Assembly: GCF_900232865.1 (NCBI RefSeq)
Contig: NZ_OCTS01000006.1
Span: 186,001 to 250,000 of the forward strand
Direction of reading: 5' to 3'
Origin: Corynebacterium dentalis
GTDB taxonomy: Bacteria; Actinomycetota; Actinomycetes; Mycobacteriales; Mycobacteriaceae
DNA: 64,000 nt
Made by a program: the position numbers and the translations under genes. Below are positions 33,637 through 41,918 of the stretch, piece after piece. Under the pieces are notes generated by a model that saw only the letters and a program-made list of their open reading frames with translations, was not told where the DNA came from and did not search any database. Positions within the stretch are counted from its first letter, which is position 1. Each line of letters starts with the position of its first letter.

Positions 33637-34554
33637 ATGTCAACTACATCAGCTATCGCAACACTCATTCCTTCCTCAGACCGCCAGCGATGGAAGGATT
33701 CCGCCGTTGACTCTCGGCAGTCCTTCCCCGCCGCGGGCAATTTCGACCTGATCGACAACTCGTGGGGACTGTTGATGATCCATAATGACGACATCGTCTC
33801 GCCCGGCGAGGGCTTCGATATGCACCAGCATGACAACGCGGAAATCGTCACATGGGTGCTCGATGGGGCTCTCCGTCACCGCGATTCCGGCGGCAAAGAC
33901 ATCATCCTCCATAGTGGCCATGCGCAGGCCATTAGTGCAGGTCGCGGCTTTAGTCATAGCGAAGTCAACGCAGCGGGATATACATCTCTTTCGCGGTTGC
34001 ACGTAATTCAAATGTGGCTACCACCCGATGAGGAAAACACCGATCCTCGCCATGGCGAAGCTGACTTCTCGGCAAGCATCGAGCACAGTAAGGCCAGGGG
34101 AGAATTCTTCAATGTGGCCGCGGGCAGCGAGCACGATGAAGCATCCGCTCCGTTGCACATCGGTTCAGCTGGAGCGCGTTTGGATATCAGCTATTTGAGC
34201 ACGCAGGCCACCTCGCAGTTGAACCTTTCCCGCTACTCCCACATTTTCTTGGCCTCCGGCTCAGTAACGGCAACCATAAGCAACTCAGGCGATGGTGATC
34301 GCTCGAGCGACAGCGGCAACAGCGGCGACCGTGACGGTGGCGGGAACAGTAACGGTGACAGCAACGAGAACAGCGAAGTCAATTCCGTCGAGACCAGTGA
34401 CGATAGAACGTGGGAACTGCGCGAAGGCGATGTTCTCCGCGCAGAAGTCCTTGGCTCTGATCAATCAACAGTAACCTTCACCTCCACAGAAGATGCCGTA
34501 ATCATGGTGTGGCGAATGAATTACTCAGCAAAAGAACGTCGCACGCAGCGCTAG
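33637..34554 (+). CDS. Pirin family bicupin protein
   Basis: The 305-residue protein is a pirin. The N-terminal cupin shows the metal-binding HQHDNAEIVTWVLDGALRHRD and later FSHSEVNAAG. Some pirins are quercetin dioxygenases and others are regulators; which applies here is not visible. The C-terminal cupin is interrupted by a low-complexity insertion of about 35 residues (roughly 212-250) made of G, D, S, N and E. Such inserts are not typical of pirins. Transcription is probably leaderless. Confidence 0.88.
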   Translation: MSTTSAIATLIPSSDRQRWKDSAVDSRQSFPAAGNFDLIDNSWGLLMIHNDDIVSPGEGFDMHQHDNAEIVTWVLDGALRHRDSGGKDIILHSGHAQAISAGRGFSHSEVNAAGYTSLSRLHVIQMWLPPDEENTDPRHGEADFSASIEHSKARGEFFNVAAGSEHDEASAPLHIGSAGARLDISYLSTQATSQLNLSRYSHIFLASGSVTATISNSGDGDRSSDSGNSGDRDGGGNSNGDSNENSEVNSVETSDDRTWELREGDVLRAEVLGSDQSTVTFTSTEDAVIMVWRMNYSAKERRTQR

Positions 34555-34772
34555 AGAGCGTTTCCAAAAGTGAAATCTGCGCCGCCACACCGCGATCCGC
34601 GCCGAAGATTCACAATCTTTCCCCAACTCACGATCGCTAATCACATCCGTCACACCCACCTGGGGAAATAGGAAGTGCCCTGAGCAGTTTGGGAAAAATT
34701 GTGAATTCTGGCCGGCAACACGTGCCAGTTAGCACGCGGTTGAAAACCGGCACAGAGGACGTACAGCCAGTC

Positions 34773-35780
34773 CTATCGCACCCGCGCGATCAGCGCAGCC
34801 AGCTCCTCGTTCACAATCTCCGGCGCCTCCACCGGCAGCATGTGCCCGGTCTCGGGAATGTCCCGCAGCCTCGCCTTCGGCCACTCTTCCACGATCGCGC
34901 GCGTCTGCGAAGCGGGCGTGACGTTGTCCTTCTGCCCCACCATCACCACTCCGGGGATGTCCGCCAGTGTGGGAGCCGCCTCGGTTTCATCGTGGTTGAT
35001 GAGGTCATCCATGTAACCCAGCACCGTCGTCATCGTGCATCGGTCTATTTCCTCGGCGTGGTACTCCACCACATCGAACCGCGCAGACTCCCCTTCTTCC
35101 AACGCGCCGTGATAAACGAAGCTGGCGATGAACGGCTCCAGCACCCAGTCCACGCTCCCCTTCACCCGGGCGGCCACACGCGGGTAGCGCTGCCCGTCCT
35201 TGCGCATCAACCGCACGGGCAGGGACCGCAGAATTTGCGTCACGCCCGCCGAAGCGAAACTATCGATTGCCCCATTGACCAGCGCAATCCCCCGCACCCG
35301 AGCCACAAACTCAGAGTCCGCTTGGCGCATCATGCTCAGCACGGTTTGCACTCCCAGCGAGTGCCCCACCAGGAGCAAGGGGCCGCTGGGCGCGAGATGC
35401 CCGATGATTTCCAGCATGTCCCTGGCGGTGGTGTCTACCGTGTACGTTTCGGCGGGCCCGGTGCTTTCGCCGTGGCCGCGCAGATCTGGAAGTAGCATCC
35501 GCAGGTTAGGAATCTCGCGCAGATGCTCAGCCTGAAACACCCAGGAGCGGGAGGACAGGGTAAAGCCGTGGGCGAAAACCACGGTGAGCTGTTCGGCGCC
35601 CTCGTCTTGGCGGGCGGAGAGGATTTCCTTGGTGACGAGTTTGGCGTCGGGAGGAAAATGGACATGGCTGGCAACCACGTCGCGCAACTCGGGGACTTCG
35701 GGGACACGGCGGGCGAGGCGATGTGCGGCGCGGCGGACGACGAAGCGGGTGGTGCCGAAAAGGGGGCTGAGAAGGCTCAC
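34773..35780 (-). CDS. Alpha/beta hydrolase fold protein
   Basis: The 335-residue protein has the oxyanion-hole segment VVFAHGFTLSSRSW near residue 68 and PDLRGHGEST. The nucleophile elbow is LLLVGHSLGVQTVL near residue 137, and the late pairing is GQKDNVTPASQT (acid) with DIPETGHMLPVEAPE (His). The catalytic triad therefore looks intact. The N-terminus is basic and may be membrane associated. The substrate is unknown. It is a single gene, convergent with the pirin gene across a 218-bp gap that contains only a weak 6-bp hairpin (34615-34629). Confidence 0.88.
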   Translation of the reverse strand: MSLLSPLFGTTRFVVRRAAHRLARRVPEVPELRDVVASHVHFPPDAKLVTKEILSARQDEGAEQLTVVFAHGFTLSSRSWVFQAEHLREIPNLRMLLPDLRGHGESTGPAETYTVDTTARDMLEIIGHLAPSGPLLLVGHSLGVQTVLSMMRQADSEFVARVRGIALVNGAIDSFASAGVTQILRSLPVRLMRKDGQRYPRVAARVKGSVDWVLEPFIASFVYHGALEEGESARFDVVEYHAEEIDRCTMTTVLGYMDDLINHDETEAAPTLADIPGVVMVGQKDNVTPASQTRAIVEEWPKARLRDIPETGHMLPVEAPEIVNEELAALIARVR

Positions 35781-36085
35781 GTCGTTCCTAAAATACCCAG
35801 TGGACAGTTCTATTTAGGTGTATTTCTGATAGCCTAGTCCTCGCCTCCAGCGCGAAAGCAATAAACCGCCCCATCTCCGCATAAACCTCACACCCCCTCC
35901 CCACCTGCGCATTCCCACCACCCCTTGCGCAAGAAACCTGAGTAGTTCCTGAACCTTCCGGGAGCGCTTTACTTATCGTAGGCTCGGTTCAATAGACTAG
36001 ATCCGATTGCTTTGCGTTCGCGAGGCCGCGTGTGCGCCCATCTCACCACGCTCACACTTGGCCCACATCAGGAAGGGTTCCCCAC
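35781..36085. other. Intergenic region upstream of acpM
   Basis: This 305-bp region lies between the divergent hydrolase and acpM. I see no gene. It carries the acpM promoter candidate (35968-35998) and a GGAAGGG ribosome binding site before the acpM start. Confidence 0.5.
35968..35998 (+). promoter_or_regulatory. Candidate acpM promoter
   Basis: TTTACT (35968-35973) and TAGACT (35993-35998) are spaced by 19 nt. The -10 lies within TAGACTAGATCC, the same 12-mer found at the putative glnA -10. Confidence 0.45.
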
Positions 36086-36484
36086 ATGGCAGAAAACACG
36101 GCAGGCATCTCTGAGCAGCAGAAGCAGAAGTTGGCAGCGGCACTGGGGGGTTCTGCGGCCGGGTCTGATGCGGGCTCTGATGTTGGTTCGACGCCACACT
36201 CCAGCTCCACCAAGACTTCCTCCAAGGGTGCTGGGGATGGCGTGTCTGCTGATTTTGTGGAGAATCGCGTGATGGGGATCGTGGAGGATGCCACTGGGGT
36301 GGAGCGGGAGGAGATCACCCGGAAGTCTTCTCTCAATGATGACTTGGGTGTGGATTCTTTGACGTTGGTGGATATCGCGGTGCGCCTGGAGGAGGAGTTC
36401 GATATCCAGGTGGAGGATGAGGCCATTAATGGCATCGGGAATGTGGGTCAGTTGGTTAAGCTAGTGGAAAAGCGGGTTAAGTAG
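36086..36484 (+). CDS. acpM: Meromycolate-type acyl carrier protein AcpM
   Basis: The 132-residue acyl carrier protein has the phosphopantetheine site DDLGVDSLTLVDIAVRLEEEF, with the modified Ser in GVDSL near residue 89. It carries growing acyl chains of fatty-acid or meromycolate synthesis. The N-terminal 55 residues are an unusually long linker rich in S, G, A, D and T, encoded partly by a TTCGACGCCA word at 36187. The ATG at 36086 follows GGAAGGG; the frame extends upstream without support. Unlike M. tuberculosis, no kasA follows; a broken SDR gene does. Confidence 0.93.
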   Translation: MAENTAGISEQQKQKLAAALGGSAAGSDAGSDVGSTPHSSSTKTSSKGAGDGVSADFVENRVMGIVEDATGVEREEITRKSSLNDDLGVDSLTLVDIAVRLEEEFDIQVEDEAINGIGNVGQLVKLVEKRVK

Positions 36485-36528
36485 CTGTTTTTCAGCGGCC
36501 TTCCGCTAGCCGTTTCCCTATTCTCTGC

Positions 36529-37222
36529 GCTGTCGGCTGGCGGGTTGGGGCTTACGACCTCAAGGATCATCCGCACGAGGCACTGCACACCGGCGTGATG
36601 GATGTGACCAAGCCGGAGGATTGGGAGGCTGGCATCGCGGATTTTGAGGCGAATGTGGGCCAGATTGATGTGCTGGTGAATAACGCTGGCATTCTTTTAC
36701 GGAGGGGCGTTCATGAAGGAGGGGTCCTTTGAGAAGGATTCCGCGACGGTGGATGTGAACCTCAAGGGCGTGCTCTACGGTTGCCGCGCGGCGTTTCCGC
36801 ACTTGCAGTCGGGCGCGAAGATCGTGAGCATGTGCTCAGCTTCCGCTATTTATGGCACGCCGGATATGGCGACCTATTCCGCGACGAAGTTCGGAGTGCG
36901 CGGCGTCACCGAGGCGTTGAATTTGGAGTGGGAGGAATCCGGCATCACGGTGGAATCCATTTGGCCGCTGTATGTGAAGACGGGCATGTTGGATAACGTG
37001 CGCACGGATGGCACGGATCGTTTGGGTATTCGTTTGACTGCGGACGACGTAGCCGCCGAGGTGGCTGACGTGGTGGAGCGGCCACGCGGCAAGGTTGCTC
37101 GGGTGCACACGCCGGTGGGACTGCAGACCAAGATCATGTTCGCACTGTCCCACTTCTCCCCTGCTGTGATGGCGCGCTTTGTCAATGCGAAGCTGACCAC
37201 CAAGCGCAAGGTGAAGTTCTAG
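36529..37222 (+). pseudogene. Truncated, frameshifted short-chain dehydrogenase
   Basis: Two reading frames together encode an SDR without its beginning. Frame 1 starts inside strand 2 (GWRVGAYDLKDHP) and runs to DVLVNNAGIL. Frame 2 then continues GGAFMKEGSFEKDSATVDVNL and includes the catalytic YSATKFG and the C-terminus. The shift occurs at a TTTT run, 36695-36698; removing one T restores NNAGILYGGAFMKEG. The glycine-rich NAD(P)-binding segment, about 35 residues, is missing upstream. The gene is therefore doubly disabled. The 170-codon 3' frame (36713-37222) could still be translated but would lack the cofactor site. Confidence 0.88.
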
Positions 37223-37320
37223 TACAGCTCTAACGTGTGGGGGCACTGGGTCAGCTCCCATCGCCCACGTTGAGGTAGTTCAACTCCCAAAACTGCGCAC
37301 TTCATGTTCCATTTAGCTTC

Positions 37321-37659
37321 ATGAAGAAAATCATAAGTAACACCTTAGTTTCTCTCAGCATCGCTTCTGCCGTTGCCATGTCTGGCGCTTCTCCCGCTTT
37401 CGCTGAGACCGATACGTATGGACCACTGACCGGCCAGCCATCAGAGATCACGCGCAGCCCTGTTGAGACCTCTCGGACCCTCAATAACTTCTGGCATTTC
37501 CTAGGCTTCGGTTGGTCCGATTCTCCGGAAGCTCAGGAGCGCATTACCCTGAGCGACGCGTTCACCGCATTTAACGCGGGTGAGTGGGAGTGGGCCGAGG
37601 TCTCCAAGCTGATCAAGGAAGAGCTCATCGAGCTGCTGCTCACGCCTTCGCCGAGCTAG
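37321..37659 (+). CDS. Small exported protein of unknown function
   Basis: The 112-residue protein begins with a clear signal peptide (MKKIISNTLVSLSIASAVAM, cleavage near SPAFAET). The mature part is short and acidic, with a W/F-rich centre (NNFWHFLGFGWSDSPEA) and a C-terminal amphipathic helix WAEVSKLIKEELIELLL. I do not recognise a family. It lies between the broken SDR gene and a serine hydrolase, with an inverted repeat after its stop. Confidence 0.7.
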   Translation: MKKIISNTLVSLSIASAVAMSGASPAFAETDTYGPLTGQPSEITRSPVETSRTLNNFWHFLGFGWSDSPEAQERITLSDAFTAFNAGEWEWAEVSKLIKEELIELLLTPSPS

Positions 37660-37678
37660 CTTGCGCCACTCCTACTGA

Positions 37679-37720
37679 AAGCCCTTGCTCTCGCAGTTCA
37701 CGCCGCGACTGCAAGGGCTT
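37679..37720 (+). terminator. Inverted repeat after the small exported protein
   Basis: AAGCCCTT pairs with AAGGGCTT, and an inner GCAGT with ACTGC, giving a bulged 13-bp stem 20 bp after the stop codon. No T-run follows, so it is a terminator candidate only. Confidence 0.45.
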
Positions 37721-37767
37721 GTGCATGCCGCCACCACGGTTCCCCTGTGTGCCCCTCGGTTCACCAT

Positions 37768-37773
37768 TACACT
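37768..37773 (+). promoter_or_regulatory. Possible -10 of the serine hydrolase gene
   Basis: TACACT lies 10 nt before the ATG at 37784, so the transcript would have almost no leader. Confidence 0.35.
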
Positions 37774-37783
37774 CGCGTCTATT

Positions 37784-38653
37784 ATGCGCATTTTTGAAGT
37801 TCTCAAGTCCACCGAGGAATGGCCTGTCGATTCAGTCGCGGCCGCCGCTATCACCACGCCCGATGCTCAGTCGGGCTCCTCCCCCAACGTCGCGACCATC
37901 GGCGACACCTCCCAGGTGTTCCCGCTGGCCAGCGTCAGCAAGCTGATCACTGGCTACGCCGTATTGTTGGCCGTGGAAGAGGGCGCGTTTGCCCTCGATG
38001 ATCATATTCCTTCTTCTCTTCTTCCTTCGTTCGACGCCAGCCCTACCTATCGCGAGCTTCTCTCCCATGCCTCGGGAATTGGGTTTAGAGACAGGGAGCC
38101 CGAGAAGCCTCCGCGCACCAAGCGCATCTATTCCTCGGCGGGCTACGAGGTTCTCGCGGAGGCCTTAGAAAAGACCACGGACATCGCCTTTGCAGATTAT
38201 GTCCACGAGGGCCTGTGCCAGCCTTTGGGCATCGAGATTACGGTGGAGGGTTCCGCCGGCCACGGATTCAGCGCTTCCGTGGATGCGCTGACGGTGCTGG
38301 CGCAGGAGTTCCTACAGCCACAGTTGCTCAGCGAGCAGACGCTAGAAGAGGCGTTAACGCCCCAATACCCGGACCTGGCCGGCATCGTTCCGGGTTATGG
38401 CCGTCACAATCCTTGTACGTGGGGGTTGGGCTTTTCGTTGCACGGGGGCAAGGATCCCCATTGGATCGGTAGCGAGATGCCAGACGACACCGCTGGCCAT
38501 TTCGGCCAGTCAGGCACCTTTTTGTGGATTCACCGTCCCACGAGACGGGCTGCCATAGTACTGACTGATAGGGATTTTGGTGACTGGGCTAAGCGGCGAT
38601 GGGGGGAATTCAATAATTCTCTATGGGCGACGATGAGTGAACAGATGAAGTAA
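37784..38653 (+). CDS. Beta-lactamase-related serine hydrolase
   Basis: The 289-residue protein is a class C beta-lactamase/D-alanyl-D-alanine carboxypeptidase-like hydrolase. The nucleophile motif is PLASVSKLITG (S-V-S-K) near residue 50. The second motif is YSSAGYEVLAEAL, where the usual Asn of YSN is Ser, and GHFGQSGTF stands for the third (HXG) motif. No signal peptide is apparent from the ATG at 37784; the frame extends to 37685 without support. Such cytoplasmic-looking members often act as esterases. A TTCGACGCCA word at 38030 falls in a variable loop. Confidence 0.8.
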   Translation: MRIFEVLKSTEEWPVDSVAAAAITTPDAQSGSSPNVATIGDTSQVFPLASVSKLITGYAVLLAVEEGAFALDDHIPSSLLPSFDASPTYRELLSHASGIGFRDREPEKPPRTKRIYSSAGYEVLAEALEKTTDIAFADYVHEGLCQPLGIEITVEGSAGHGFSASVDALTVLAQEFLQPQLLSEQTLEEALTPQYPDLAGIVPGYGRHNPCTWGLGFSLHGGKDPHWIGSEMPDDTAGHFGQSGTFLWIHRPTRRAAIVLTDRDFGDWAKRRWGEFNNSLWATMSEQMK

Positions 38654-38700
38654 ATTGGTTGCAAGCTGATACGAAACAAAACGTTGTAATTAAAGTAGTT

Positions 38701-38730
38701 TTTACATTGCCATGAGTACGTATCTACTTT
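38701..38730 (+). promoter_or_regulatory. Candidate promoter of the wecB block
   Basis: TTTACA (38701-38706), an 18-nt spacer and TACTTT (38725-38730) form a reasonable promoter about 45 bp before wecB. The local sequence turns abruptly A/T-rich here. Confidence 0.45.
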
Positions 38731-38776
38731 ACATGCCTTAGTACTTTATTTTGAATGAATCGGAGTAGGACGCCAT

Positions 38777-39925
38777 ATGCATCGCCCCAAGGTCATGACG
38801 GTTTACGGCACCAGGCCTGAAGCAATCAAGGTTGCTCCCGTCATCAAGGGGTTAGCACTCGATGACCGTTTTCGCTCCACAATAGTTTCGACTGGCCAGC
38901 ATAAAGAGATGTTGGCGCAGGTCAACTCGATGTTTGATATCAATCCTGACTATGACCTGAAACTAATGAAGCACGGCCAAAGCCTTAATGAGCTCGTATC
39001 TCGTTGCATGCTCGGACTCGACGAAATCATCACTGCGGAAGATCCCGATGCCATCATCGTGCAAGGCGATACTTCCACAGCAATGGCCGCAGCACACGCC
39101 GCATTTCACAAGGGCGTCAAGGTCGTTCATCTAGAGGCAGGTTTACGATCTGGAAGTATTTTCAACCCTTTTCCAGAAGAAGCTAATCGTCGAGTTGTTG
39201 CACAATTAGCATCTCTTCATTTAGCGCCTACAAGTGCCGCTAAAGATAATCTCCGGAGAGAAAACTTCCATTCCGACGATATTGCAATCACTGGAAATAC
39301 AGTCATCGATGCCCTAGTGGAAGCAGCCAGATGGACCTCGAGTTTCCAAGACGAACGACTCGAAGCACTAGCAAACACTCGGGACCGAGTGGTTCTAGTG
39401 ACAACTCATCGTCGTGAGAATCTCAACGTCATGACTGAAATCGGGACTGCTGTACACGATCTAGCGGTGAAATATCCCTCCGTGTACTTCGCGCTTCCGT
39501 TGCACCTCAATCCACTGGTTCGCAATGTGGTTATGCCGAAGGTGGAGAACTTGGACAACGTCATCGTGACCGATCCACTTCCCTATGACCAATTTGTTTC
39601 CTTACTGTCTCGGTCTTCCCTTGTACTCACAGACTCTGGCGGAGTCCAGGAAGAAGCTCCGTCGTTGGGCAAGCCAGTGCTAGTAATGCGAAACAATACT
39701 GAAAGACCGGAAGCGATCGCCGCAGGAACAGTTAAACTCGTCGGTACGAACCAGTCACGAATTGTTGCGGAGGCAAGCCTACTAATCGAAAACCGCGCCG
39801 CATACGTAGCAATGGGCAATGCCGTGAATCCCTACGGCGACGGAAGAGCAAGCGAGCGGACCATCGCCGCAATTGCCGAGCTACTCGGAGTGGGAGATAG
39901 ACTTCCCGACTTTTTCAACAACTAA
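38777..39925 (+). CDS. wecB: UDP-N-acetylglucosamine 2-epimerase (non-hydrolysing)
   Basis: WecB converts UDP-GlcNAc to UDP-ManNAc. The 382-residue protein starts KVMTVYGTRPEAIKVAPVI, the family hallmark, and contains VQGDTSTAMAAAHAAF, HLEAGLRSG, NPFPEEANRR, TTHRREN and TDSGGVQEEAPSLGKPVL. It opens the polysaccharide locus. The expected partner, UDP-ManNAc dehydrogenase (wecC), is in the same locus but 12 kb away on the other strand. Together they would supply UDP-ManNAcA. A GGAG sequence lies about 11 nt before the ATG. Confidence 0.95.
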   Translation: MHRPKVMTVYGTRPEAIKVAPVIKGLALDDRFRSTIVSTGQHKEMLAQVNSMFDINPDYDLKLMKHGQSLNELVSRCMLGLDEIITAEDPDAIIVQGDTSTAMAAAHAAFHKGVKVVHLEAGLRSGSIFNPFPEEANRRVVAQLASLHLAPTSAAKDNLRRENFHSDDIAITGNTVIDALVEAARWTSSFQDERLEALANTRDRVVLVTTHRRENLNVMTEIGTAVHDLAVKYPSVYFALPLHLNPLVRNVVMPKVENLDNVIVTDPLPYDQFVSLLSRSSLVLTDSGGVQEEAPSLGKPVLVMRNNTERPEAIAAGTVKLVGTNQSRIVAEASLLIENRAAYVAMGNAVNPYGDGRASERTIAAIAELLGVGDRLPDFFNN

Positions 39926-39977
39926 TTAATTACCCTAGAACACCAAGAGTTAAAGATTACAGAACGGCAGATAGAAA

Positions 39978-40352
39978 ATGAAACGAATCGTAGTAGATGT
40001 AGATAATACGATATCATTTACAGCAGACGGAAACTACCAGGACGCGAGCGTAGACGTAGAGCTTGTAGAGCAGCTCCATAATTACAAGGACGACGGATTC
40101 GAAATCGTACTATACACTGCTCGGAACATGCGAACCCATGAAGGAAACATCGGAAAAATCAACGCCAAGACTCTGCCGATATTAATTGAGTGGCTAAATA
40201 AAAACAACGTACCCTACGATGAAATATGGACTGGAAAACCATGGAACGGTCGAGACGGATTTTACATCGACGATAAAGCAATCCGACCCAACGAGTTTAA
40301 AAATTTGAGCTACAGTGAGATCCAAGCTCTCATAAACACCAGCGAGGCCTAA
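39978..40352 (+). CDS. HAD-type capsule biosynthesis phosphatase (EcbF/BcbF-like)
   Basis: The 124-residue protein is a small HAD-superfamily hydrolase. Motif I is VVDVDNTISFT, motif II lies in IVLYTARNMRTHEGN and the acidic motif is in GFYIDDKAIRP. Size and sequence fit the EcbF/BcbF family, named from Pasteurella capsule loci, where it is a presumed phosphatase. Its stop codon is immediately followed by the ATG of the next gene, so the two are coupled. Substrate unknown; a sugar- or polyol-phosphate is plausible. Confidence 0.8.
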   Translation: MKRIVVDVDNTISFTADGNYQDASVDVELVEQLHNYKDDGFEIVLYTARNMRTHEGNIGKINAKTLPILIEWLNKNNVPYDEIWTGKPWNGRDGFYIDDKAIRPNEFKNLSYSEIQALINTSEA

Positions 40353-41918
40353 ATGTTCGTCATTCTATCCGGAAGCTACATAGAACAAGAATTACGGGCA
40401 GAATTCGGAATGATTCCGCCAGCTTTCCTTCCCTTAGGAAACAAACCGCTAGTATCATGGCAAACCGAAAGAATTAGGAACCAATTTCCAAATGAGACGG
40501 TAGCTATAACCGTTCCCGAAACCTTTGAGTTGTCCATGCTTCACGAAGACGTTCTCAATAAAAACGAAATAGAAGTTGTTCGAGTACCTGAAGATCTAAG
40601 CTTGGCCGAATCGGTACTTTATTTTCTCAACGTAGCCACCAGCCTTGGAGATACGCTTCGGGTTCTTTATGGCGACACTTACATGAATATGTTTCCAGAA
40701 AACGAGAACATCATAGGAATAAGTTCAACTACCGACGACTACATCTGGCAACACGCCGATATCACTTTATCCACCGAAGAATACACCCAAGAACCAATAT
40801 GGTGTGGGTTCTACTGCTTTACAAACACCAAAAAATTAGTTAGAAGCTTAGCGCTGAATAGAACTGATTTTATCAGTGCGGTACTTGACTATTTCCGACC
40901 GGACGAACCAAATTACCAGGTGATCTCAAGTTGGAGCGACTGTGGCCACTTGAACACATACTTCCGATCAAGAGAAGCTTTTACAACGCAACGATCATTT
41001 AATGATCTGACAATTCGCAATGGAGAGGTATCGAAAGGAGGCAAGCAAACGGAAAAAATCATGTCTGAAGCGAAATGGTTCGAGAAACTTCCGAACGCAA
41101 TGAAAAAATATACGCCGGCTTACTACGGATACTCCAGCGAACTAGGTTCATATCGAGTGGAATACCTACCAATGACCCCACTCAATGAGCTATTCGTCCA
41201 CGGGCGCAACCCGATGTCAACATGGACGCGTATATTAAGCATGTTCAAAACTTATCTTATGGAAGCACACGAAAATGGACCAGCACGACAAGAAATAGAT
41301 CCACAGAAGCGCGACTACTTGATAAACAAAAAGACCTGGCAGCGCCTTCATCAATTCAGCGAACAAAATGAAATAGATGTGGATAAGGGAATTGTATTTC
41401 AGGGAATAAAGTTACCCAGCCTTAGAAAAATAACTCAGGAGTTGATTGAAGAGGCGCTTCAAACTCCTCCTATACCTGGGATTCTTCACGGTGATGCATG
41501 CTTCAGCAACATTGTCCTAGACTCAAGGAATGGACGTCTACGCTTATTCGACCCGAGGGGAATTCTAGAAGACGACTTCAACAAAGAGGATATCGCCTAC
41601 GATATCGCCAAGTTTGGCCACTCAATATACGGTTTGTATGATCTAATCATTGCGGACAACTTTGAAGTTCAAGCGGATTATAAAAACAACCGTTACGATC
41701 TGAAGCTTGGAGTAAGCAAATGGCACGAAGCGGTCGGTAATATGTATCTCGAGCAAAGTCTCCTTGATGGAGAGTTGAAATATGTAGACACTATACCACA
41801 GATAATACTGCTATTTCTTTCTATGCTTCCGTTACACGCCGACAAGCCAGAGCGACAAGCCGCAATGTTAGGTAATGCAATGCGACTTTATGTAAATTAT
41901 AGAGGACTCACAAAATGA
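40353..41918 (+). CDS. Nucleotidyltransferase-like / phosphotransferase fusion
   Basis: This 521-residue protein has two parts. Residues 1-230 look like a nucleotide-sugar/choline-phosphate nucleotidyltransferase (FLPLGNKPLVSWQTERI, LRVLYGDTYM). The G-X-G-X-R loop is absent, and the usual P-K before the LP motif reads PPAF, so the domain is probably catalytically dead. Residues 240-510 resemble an APH/choline-kinase fold with intact ILHGDACFSNIVLD (Brenner motif, near 378) and LFDPRG. The kinase half is therefore likely active. LicC-LicA-type fusions for phospho-substituents are the nearest concept. It is coupled to the HAD gene upstream and overlaps the next gene by 4 bp. Confidence 0.7.
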   Translation: MFVILSGSYIEQELRAEFGMIPPAFLPLGNKPLVSWQTERIRNQFPNETVAITVPETFELSMLHEDVLNKNEIEVVRVPEDLSLAESVLYFLNVATSLGDTLRVLYGDTYMNMFPENENIIGISSTTDDYIWQHADITLSTEEYTQEPIWCGFYCFTNTKKLVRSLALNRTDFISAVLDYFRPDEPNYQVISSWSDCGHLNTYFRSREAFTTQRSFNDLTIRNGEVSKGGKQTEKIMSEAKWFEKLPNAMKKYTPAYYGYSSELGSYRVEYLPMTPLNELFVHGRNPMSTWTRILSMFKTYLMEAHENGPARQEIDPQKRDYLINKKTWQRLHQFSEQNEIDVDKGIVFQGIKLPSLRKITQELIEEALQTPPIPGILHGDACFSNIVLDSRNGRLRLFDPRGILEDDFNKEDIAYDIAKFGHSIYGLYDLIIADNFEVQADYKNNRYDLKLGVSKWHEAVGNMYLEQSLLDGELKYVDTIPQIILLFLSMLPLHADKPERQAAMLGNAMRLYVNYRGLTK

